Shown here: positions 22,042 through 27,073 of the stretch, in pieces
Position numbering within the stretch: the first letter of the stretch is position 1
Layout of the letters: every line of letters begins with the position of its first letter
Assembly (NCBI GenBank): GCA_024224995.1
Contig: JAAENB010000883.1
Location: 1 to 27,073, forward strand
DNA: 27,073 bases
From: a bacterium
GTDB taxonomy: Bacteria > Spirochaetota > UBA4802 > UBA5550
Reading direction: 5' to 3'
Position numbers and translations under genes: made by a program
The notes under the pieces: generated by a model
Told to the model about the DNA's origin: nothing
The model's input: the letters and a program-made list of their open reading frames with translations, nothing else
The model's database searches: none

Positions 22042-24930
22042 TTAGTATTCAAATCCCAGGCTAAACAAAACATCACCCTGCCCTACGCTCTTTTTATCAT
22101 AGGGCCAGGCAAAGTCAAGTTTTAAAATCACCAGGGGGTAAATTGCAAAGCGGAATCCAAATCCAAAATCGGCCTTTAAATCTTCAAAGGCCCCGGTTTC
22201 ACTATTTATTAAATCATAGGAGCCGTCCCAGGCCGATCCCACATCCACAAAAAACACTCCCCCGATCTCGCCTATGCCAAAGGTTATTGGCCAGCCGAAT
22301 AAAATTCCCTTTACAAATGGAAACCGGAATTCCGCGTTAAATAAAAACATATTCTTCCCGGTATAACCAAAAAAAGTATGGCCCCGAAGCGTATTATATC
22401 CGCCTAAATAATACTTAAACGCATCACTGTCCCGGCCAAAGACCCTGCCCCCGGCTCCCTTTAACGCGATTACATATTTTTTATAAAACAAAAAATACTT
22501 TCTTATATCCACATCAAATGTTGAATATACATAATCATGGCCCGTTAAATTTATTGCCTGCTCAAATTCTATCCTGCCCCGCATCCCATCCATTGGTACC
22601 ATCATTCCCCAGAGCGTGGTATCATAACTGAGCGCCAGGGCCAGCTGGTTTACATTGGCATAGACATCATCCCGTGAGTCCGCTGCCTCGTATCCGCGTT
22701 CATACCTGCTGAATGAGGCTTTCAGGTCCATTCGTAAAAATTTCGTAAAGGGATACCGCGCTATTCCGTACGCGCCGTAATGCTCCATGTGCAGGGTTCC
22801 GGTGTAGGCATTATGGATAAGGTCATTGATACTGGTTATTGAATATATCCAAAACGGGTTCTCCTGCCTGAAGGCGCCAAAGATAAGGTCGCAGCGATAG
22901 CGTAAATATGAATACGACAGGTCAAAATTAAAGTCATTTGACCCGTCATTGCGGACATAGTTTGTTGTCATTGCCATTTTATGATTTCCCGACAAATCAG
23001 ACAACGATACCCTGGCTATTCCCATTATGGTATTCCTGAAATCTCCCACTATTCCCAGGGTTAGCCAGTCAAACGATATATCGGACGGATACGGTCGATA
23101 GAGTGACTGCGCCATGTCGAAATATCCCTGTTTGTAGGTAAATTCCAGGTATTCCGTCTCTATCTTCTCCTCATCTTCCGTTGGTTTGAGCCCTTCCATA
23201 TCGATCTTCTTGATAAATATATCATACCCCAGGTTCTGATACCCCGTATATACCACCCTGTCTGCCGCGCCAAACCACTGCGGCTGAAATACCCCGGATA
23301 AGACATTGCTTACTTTATACTCTTCCCCTGTCTTCATTATATAAACATACAGGTTGTAAATTCCTGTCCTGTTCGATATATATATCATCCGCTCCCCGTC
23401 TTTTGATACATCGGGCTGCAAATCATTTCCCCAGCTCTTTACCAATATCCTTTTTTGCCGCGTCTTTAAATCAATCTCATATATATGATACCGCCCTCCA
23501 ATCCGGCTATCATCAAGCTTTCCGTTTTCTGTCTCATTTGAACTATATACTATTTTTTTGGGGGTTCCCGGTACTATTTTCGGGTTTCTTTTGGTAAAAG
23601 GATCATTAGTTACCCGTGTCAACTTCTTCTCTTCCGTGTTATACAAATATATATCGGACGCCAGGCTGCCTGATCCTACAAATACCAGCTCTTTTCCGTC
23701 TTTCGAAATTGAGGGGTCCATTATTTTTCGAAACGGCAGCTCTATCTCTTTTTGTATATCCCCCTCTTCCGGATCTACGTAATATATTACATCCCGTCCC
23801 CCGGCCTGCGCTACAAAAACGATACTCTTGCCGTCCTCGCTCCAGCTGAGATTATTGTCCAATATATGCATCCCTTCAAACCGGTGATCCACATTCCCCC
23901 GTATTACTCTCCGGATTTCCCGCCCGCCTTTTTTTTCGACGGTTGCGATTACCAGGTCCGCGTATATATCCTTGTTGCTGATATAGGCTATCCGCTTTCC
24001 ATCGGGTGAAATGGCCGGCGCCATATTTACCGATGACTTCGTCTTCACATGATTGCTTACCTGCTCCCCTTCTTCATCCTCATAATTCTTTTCCCGCACC
24101 AGGTGCATATACCGTTTTTTATAAAACCGTATCCACTCCTTATTCAACTCCTCCAGCCCTTTCCCGGTCCTGATTACGCAGGCCTGTTCCAGGTCTCCCA
24201 GGTCGCGGATATCCCGGAAAAACTCGCCCATACTCTCTTTTCCGTATTTCAATTCCATAAAATAAAAAAATGCCTGCCCTTCTTTATACAGCAAATATCC
24301 GCTCTTTACCCGGTAATAGGTCAACTCCAGCAAGGTTGCATATTTTTCATTAAACAGGGCATCCCTCATTACCATATCCGCTGTTTCATCATAGCCTATT
24401 GATACATACTCCGCCATGCCCTCTATTACCCAGAGCGGTACCCTGCCCGTCATCATCTTCGACATCAGGTTTCCCGATGTATCATTCAATAGGATATTAT
24501 ACTGAAACGCGTGGACCAGCTCATGTATTACCGTATGCCTGAATTTATCATCCAGCCCATTATAGGGTACCACCACCCTGTTCTTCAAGGCCTCTGTAAA
24601 GCCGCCCACCCCTTCTCCCAATATAAAAGGTATGATGGAGTTATTCTGGAATGTTATATGAGAGGGATAGACCATTATTGGTATTACATCGGTCAGTTCA
24701 TGGCACAGGTAGTTCGATATATGTACATATCCCTGTTCCGCTATTTGTGCTGTTTTTTCCGCCAGCCCCTGCATGCCCTTTGGATAATGTATATCAAAAT
24801 GAATTGTCTTGAGCACCTGCCAATTCATATCTTCATAATCGACCTTATTCTTGCCAAATGAATAAAGCGGCCCTGCACCTAAGACAAAAAGCCCGGCTGC
24901 TATTGCTGATATTAGTTTTCTTCGCACCAT
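22042..24930 (-). CDS. Metallopeptidase-propeller-Omp85-like outer membrane protein
   Basis: About 962 aa from the ATG at 24930, chosen because a signal peptide follows at once (MVRRKLISAIAAGLFVLGAG). In-frame starts at 25014 (ATG) and 25056 (GTG) would put 28-42 non-signal residues before it. Domain order: a gluzincin-type peptidase (about 35-285) with HELVH at 136-140 and the third ligand Glu in WVIEGMAEY; a TolB/PD40 beta-propeller (about 310-600) with repeats such as APAISPDGKRIAYIS and DPSISKDGKELVFVG; and a C-terminal Omp85/BamA-like barrel (about 640-962) with GGYNTLRGHTFFGY and a terminal strand ending in LGFEY. It is probably anchored in the outer membrane by the barrel. No POTRA domains are seen. 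Substrate unknown. Confidence 0.88.
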   Translation of the reverse strand: MVRRKLISAIAAGLFVLGAGPLYSFGKNKVDYEDMNWQVLKTIHFDIHYPKGMQGLAEKTAQIAEQGYVHISNYLCHELTDVIPIMVYPSHITFQNNSIIPFILGEGVGGFTEALKNRVVVPYNGLDDKFRHTVIHELVHAFQYNILLNDTSGNLMSKMMTGRVPLWVIEGMAEYVSIGYDETADMVMRDALFNEKYATLLELTYYRVKSGYLLYKEGQAFFYFMELKYGKESMGEFFRDIRDLGDLEQACVIRTGKGLEELNKEWIRFYKKRYMHLVREKNYEDEEGEQVSNHVKTKSSVNMAPAISPDGKRIAYISNKDIYADLVIATVEKKGGREIRRVIRGNVDHRFEGMHILDNNLSWSEDGKSIVFVAQAGGRDVIYYVDPEEGDIQKEIELPFRKIMDPSISKDGKELVFVGSGSLASDIYLYNTEEKKLTRVTNDPFTKRNPKIVPGTPKKIVYSSNETENGKLDDSRIGGRYHIYEIDLKTRQKRILVKSWGNDLQPDVSKDGERMIYISNRTGIYNLYVYIMKTGEEYKVSNVLSGVFQPQWFGAADRVVYTGYQNLGYDIFIKKIDMEGLKPTEDEEKIETEYLEFTYKQGYFDMAQSLYRPYPSDISFDWLTLGIVGDFRNTIMGIARVSLSDLSGNHKMAMTTNYVRNDGSNDFNFDLSYSYLRYRCDLIFGAFRQENPFWIYSITSINDLIHNAYTGTLHMEHYGAYGIARYPFTKFLRMDLKASFSRYERGYEAADSRDDVYANVNQLALALSYDTTLWGMMVPMDGMRGRIEFEQAINLTGHDYVYSTFDVDIRKYFLFYKKYVIALKGAGGRVFGRDSDAFKYYLGGYNTLRGHTFFGYTGKNMFLFNAEFRFPFVKGILFGWPITFGIGEIGGVFFVDVGSAWDGSYDLINSETGAFEDLKADFGFGFRFAIYPLVILKLDFAWPYDKKSVGQGDVLFSLGFEY

Positions 24931-25088
24931 CTGTCCAAATATCGGTATTGGGTCTGGTTTTTCAAGCGCATTTTTTTTTGGATTATTCACAAAAATGCTT
25001 GTTTTTGTTATCATATTATTTGATTTGTACAGATATATTCGCCCTCCTCTACACACAAACGTCTTTACGGGCTTGCTTCTTCATAACG

Positions 25089-25259
25089 AGGGGCTGGAAG
25101 CCCCACGCTATGAGAAGGGAGATGTGCGCATAACAGGGGGATGTGTTTTCAAGATGAGAATAATAGAACAGAGGCTGTTTCCCGGCTTGCGAGCCAGGGT
25201 TATGCTCTGTGGTATAGGGTGTGCTATGAGGGGGTAAACCCCCTGGTTATGTTTGGGGG
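25089..25259. repeat. Short GC hairpins upstream of the Omp85-like gene
   Basis: GGGGCT (25090-25095) / AGCCCC (25099-25104) with loop GGA is enclosed by TCATA (25081-25085) / TATGA (25108-25112). GGGGGT (25230-25235) / ACCCCC (25238-25243) is flanked by CTATGA and GGTTATG. The intervening sequence has no gene. The 24931-25259 gap otherwise shows only a strong AGGAGG-like stretch near 25042-25047 with no suitable start codon. Confidence 0.6.
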
Positions 25260-25432
25260 GCCATTAAAAGAATGCATACCTCACCGGTAGATGAATCATT
25301 ATGTTCCGGGCTTTTGGGAATAATCAGCCTGATAATGAGACTAAATGAGTCTGCACTGTAGCAAATCCGCCGTTTTTTCCGGGAGTCCCCAAAAAATTTG
25401 CCATGAAATAACCCCGTGCATCTCAGAGGAGC
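25260..25432. repeat. 173-bp direct repeat, copy 1
   Basis: It matches 25689-25861 over the full 173 bp without gaps. I count about 11 differences, and the first 53 bp are identical. It holds a copy of the 3' end of the RHH gene plus its downstream sequence. Confidence 0.92.
25341..25432 (-). pseudogene. 3' fragment of the tandem RHH gene
   Basis: Read on the minus strand, this encodes SSEMHGVISWQIFWGLPEKT then ADLLQCRLI and a TAG stop. That equals the last 29 residues of the intact gene at 25770-26243 except for one K-to-R change. Upstream of it the coding sequence is replaced by a 44-bp tandem repeat, so no functional gene remains. Confidence 0.85.
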
Positions 25433-25503
25433 AAGGACCGTGCAAAAGGGCGGTTTCCAATTCCATGCAGAGGGGCAAGAGCCGTGCAAAGGGGTGGGTT
25501 TAG
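25421..25503. repeat. 44-bp imperfect tandem repeat
   Basis: Two units contain GCAAGGACCGTGCAAAAGGG (from 25431) and GCAAGAGCCGTGCAAAGGGG (from 25475), offset by about 44 bp. Similarity extends into AGAGG on the left and GGTTT-like sequence on the right. The first unit abuts the RHH gene fragment. Confidence 0.65.
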
Positions 25504-25549
25504 AGACGTTTGTTCCGGAAGATGTTATCAAGGGCTATGCTCTGTCCCA

Positions 25550-25594
25550 CGGGGTTGAAACCCCGAGCTACATGACGTCGCCCTTCCAGGGCGA
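25550..25594. repeat. Pair of short hairpins
   Basis: CGGGGTT (25550-25556) / AACCCCG (25559-25565) with a GA loop, then TCGCCCT (25578-25584) / AGGGCGA (25588-25594) with a TCC loop. They resemble the hairpins at 25090 and 25230 in size and layout (GGGG.T, 2-3 nt loop, A.CCCC), with different stems. The rest of 25433-25688 holds no gene. Confidence 0.6.
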
Positions 25595-25688
25595 TTCTGT
25601 CCAGGGCCAATCATATCCGCAAGAGCTCTTATGAGTCTTTTTTCTTCTTCGGGGCTTTTTTCCGTTCCCAGAGCGGGTTCCAGGGGGT

Positions 25689-25861
25689 GCCATTAAAAGA
25701 ATGCATACCTCACCGGTAGATGAATCATTATGTTCCGGGCTCATGAGAACAATCAGTCTGATAAAAAGACTAAATGAGTTTACACTGAAGCAAATCCGCC
25801 GTTTTTTCCGGGAGTCCCCAAAAAATCTGCCATGAAATAACCCCGTGCATCTCAGAGGAGC
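25689..25861. repeat. 173-bp direct repeat, copy 2 (includes intact RHH 3' end)
   Basis: The right part (25770-25861) is the 3' coding end of the RHH gene. The left part (25689-25769) is noncoding and includes the 53 bp that are identical in copy 1. Confidence 0.92.
25752..25771. repeat. ATCAG-N-CTGAT palindrome past the RHH stop codon
   Basis: ATCAGTCTGAT at 25752-25762, then four A and AGACT at 25767-25771. The duplicate has ATCAGCCTGAT at 25323-25333 with AATG and AGACT. The same unit in inverted orientation is at 26259-26277, so the RHH gene lies between inverted copies. Confidence 0.7.
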
Positions 25862-26243
25862 TCATCACATAATGGTGGAAGCGATAATTATCGCTTTTTT
25901 TTGGATCTTTTGGGGAAAGACCCAATATAATATCCAGGTATTCCTCAACAGCATAGGCGACTATAGCTGAAACAGACCTTTTCAAAAATTTTCTTAAGTC
26001 GAGACAATACTCGTACTGGTCCTCTTGAAACGAGATATGGAACTTATGCCAGTTCTCCTCCCCGGGAAAATCGAGCTGATACTTCACGGACCGCGCCATG
26101 GTCGCGGGAAAATCTTTCTCATTCATAACCATTTTCAAAAGCCGGATAATGATCTTAGTACGGGAGATCCCGAGCGACGCAGCAGCCTCATTGATTTTCT
26201 CCAAAACGGGAACCCGAAAGTTAATTGTAGTTCTAATTTTCAT
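25770..26243 (-). CDS. Tandem ribbon-helix-helix DNA-binding protein
   Basis: 157 aa. Residues 4-40 (RTTINFRVPVLEKINEAAAS then LGISRTKIIIRLLKMVM) have the strand-helix-helix pattern of a ribbon-helix-helix (Arc/MetJ/CopG) domain. Residues 67-104 (KFHISFQEDQYEYCLDLRKF then LKRSVSAIVAYAVEEYL) look like a second one. RHH proteins normally dimerise through the strand, so one chain could form a pseudo-dimer. The C-terminal 30 residues (SWQIFWGLPEK) match no motif I know. GGGGT is about 8 nt before the ATG. The promoter overlaps a palindrome (autoregulation is likely but inferred). The 3' end is duplicated at 25341-25432. Confidence 0.85.
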   Translation of the reverse strand: MKIRTTINFRVPVLEKINEAAASLGISRTKIIIRLLKMVMNEKDFPATMARSVKYQLDFPGEENWHKFHISFQEDQYEYCLDLRKFLKRSVSAIVAYAVEEYLDIILGLSPKDPKKSDNYRFHHYVMSSSEMHGVISWQIFWGLPEKTADLLQCKLI

Positions 26244-26258
26244 AAAAATACCCCAAAA

Positions 26259-26292
26259 AGTCTATTATCAGGCTGATATTTTTTAATCCAAA
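26259..26292 (-). promoter_or_regulatory. Candidate promoter and operator of the RHH gene
   Basis: On the minus strand TTTGGA (26292-26287, weak -35) and GATAAT (26269-26264) are separated by 17 bp. The perfect palindrome ATCAGGCTGAT (26267-26277) sits in the spacer and touches the -10, with AGTCT at 26259-26263. A protein bound there would block RNA polymerase. Confidence 0.5.
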
Positions 26293-26316
26293 TAACACCA
26301 GCCCCTATTAATAGAG

Positions 26317-26338
26317 CATCATTTTAGCTCTAAAAGTA
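26317..26338 (-). terminator. Weak hairpin after the SGNH hydrolase gene
   Basis: On the minus strand TAGAGC and GCTCTA pair around a 9-nt loop, about 45-65 nt past the hydrolase stop. Only a short, mixed A/T stretch follows, so termination is uncertain. Confidence 0.25.
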
Positions 26339-26380
26339 ACAAACTTTTTTGAGGAGCAGCAAAAAAAATCGCGTTTTATC

Positions 26381-27073
26381 TCAATCAAGCAGCGCTCCAA
26401 TCCCGGCAAAGACGGAATTATACATAAAAGAGAGGTTTTCCATAACTTCGGGCCCGGCGAGCCTGGGATCAACGGGGTCCTGGCAGAGGGAATCGTTCCG
26501 CCAGACTTCCATTTCATCCACCAGGGGCAGAGAGGAGCCGTAGAATTCATTGATCTTTTTAATGCCCACATTCGCGATATAGGCATAACCCGCGCTGGAG
26601 GGATGAATCCCGTCAAGGGAGAACATGCCGCCCGAAGCGAAATCGAAGGTAAGAACAACCCCGCTTTCGGAGCCGTCGGCCTCATGGAGGCGGGCGCCGT
26701 TAGCTTTGAGATCATTGAACATGGAAAAGCAGTCAATGAGGAGCCAGTTATTTTCATCACAGGATTTTTTGATAATAGCATTAAAGGCAATAGTCCGGTT
26801 ACGGATTTGACGGATCTCATCGGGAGTAAGGACCTGGGAAACATGGCGGGTACTGGTCACAAAAAACGGCACCATGCTGCCGGAGGGAATATCCGCGCCG
26901 GGTTTGATAGAGTTAAAAGGATTATCAACGGGCTGCAGCAGGGGAACGCAGGTATTGTCGGGCAGATTGATAACGGCGATCCCTTTGATGGAACTGGTGG
27001 CTTTAATTTTATCGACAAGGATATTCCAGTTTTCCTGAAAGAAATCAACAGAGGTGGAGGCGCCCGGGTCACC
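26381..27073 (-). CDS. SGNH/GDSL hydrolase, C-terminal part (cut by window edge)
   Basis: 231 codons, incl. the stop, are readable from the right edge without a stop. The frame opens GDPGASTSVDFFQENWNILV at the edge, so the N-terminal GDSL block and most of the usual GxND block lie outside. IAVINLPDNTCVPLLQPV resembles the NIPDVT.IPF strand of GDSL esterases of Bacteroidota-like type. SLDGIHPSSAGYAYIANVGIKKIN carries the catalytic Asp and His of block V. An internal Met at 26875 is not the true start. The family hydrolyses esters, often as secreted or lipid-anchored enzymes; the substrate is unknown. It is oriented like the RHH gene, which starts 138 nt downstream. Confidence 0.85.
   Translation of the reverse strand, partial: GDPGASTSVDFFQENWNILVDKIKATSSIKGIAVINLPDNTCVPLLQPVDNPFNSIKPGADIPSGSMVPFFVTSTRHVSQVLTPDEIRQIRNRTIAFNAIIKKSCDENNWLLIDCFSMFNDLKANGARLHEADGSESGVVLTFDFASGGMFSLDGIHPSSAGYAYIANVGIKKINEFYGSSLPLVDEMEVWRNDSLCQDPVDPRLAGPEVMENLSFMYNSVFAGIGALLD

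Noticed and set aside
24931..25056. GTG/ATG starts upstream of the Omp85-like protein
   Set aside because: They put 28-42 polar residues before a clean signal peptide. The AGGAGG near 25042-25047 has no suitably spaced start codon. Not fully excluded.
25247..25531. 94-aa minus-strand ORF in the repeat zone
   Set aside because: It reads the RHH 3' fragment in the wrong frame; the correct frame reproduces the RHH C-terminus and its stop.
26308..26844. 178-aa minus-strand ORF overlapping the SGNH hydrolase
   Set aside because: It is a frame shadow with low-complexity Pro/Ser content; the 26381-27073 frame carries the DGIHPS motif.
1..27073. CRISPR array
   Set aside because: The repeats here are palindromes or two-copy duplications; no regularly spaced direct repeats with unique spacers were found.

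Overview
The window looks like a chromosomal segment of a diderm (Gram-negative) bacterium of moderate-to-low GC. The best guess is Spirochaetota or a neighbouring lineage. This rests on the mix of gene content (an RRM-type RNA-binding protein, an rplU-prp-rpmA-obg-proB cluster, a GAF-GGDEF protein, outer-membrane barrel proteins) and not on any marker phylogeny. Most of it is ordinary housekeeping sequence: 23 protein genes are called (one cut by the right edge), plus one tRNA.

Layout, plus strand on the left: a divergent HAD-like protein (429-1556), then aroE, folC, an unrecognised protein and a SLOG/LOG-like nucleotide-binding protein in a tightly coupled run (2007-5725). This run collides tail-to-tail, by 13 nt, with a minus-strand operon of an outer-membrane barrel-like protein, a DUF192 protein and hflX (8024 to 5713). 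A lone STAS anti-sigma-factor antagonist (8398-8733) follows. Next come the minus-strand phoH-pgpH-ybeY operon (12472 to 8741) and aspS. A plus-strand RRM gene (15052-15306) sits behind a strong promoter and a roughly 325-nt leader. Further right, all on the minus strand, are tRNA(CAU)-rplU-prp-rpmA and then obg-proB; a diguanylate cyclase with a small membrane protein; a large metallopeptidase/beta-propeller/Omp85-like protein followed by hisB and hisH; a tandem ribbon-helix-helix regulator; and the C-terminal part of an SGNH hydrolase running off the right edge.

The unusual material lies between the genes. Five large palindromic elements (1-167, 1573-1722, 1728-1902, 12519-12709, 17526-17668) have arms of 22-41 bp that are nearly perfect complements but differ from locus to locus. 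Four of them share a conserved apical core (TGTGAGG..TGT.TGA.CGGAG). Two copies (1-167 and 1728-1902) share flanks, yet their arms have changed in a mirrored way, including a mirrored length change. This points to arm-to-arm templated copying or strong structural selection. At 25089-25861 lies a second repeat-rich zone: short GC hairpins, a 44-bp tandem repeat, and a 173-bp direct repeat that duplicates the 3' end of the RHH gene. The palindrome ATCAG-N-CTGAT occurs at the RHH promoter and, in inverted orientation, just past its stop codon and in the duplicate. It is a good candidate operator or recombination site for that protein.

All calls come from reading the sequence and provided translations by eye. 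No database search, structure prediction or folding calculation was done.
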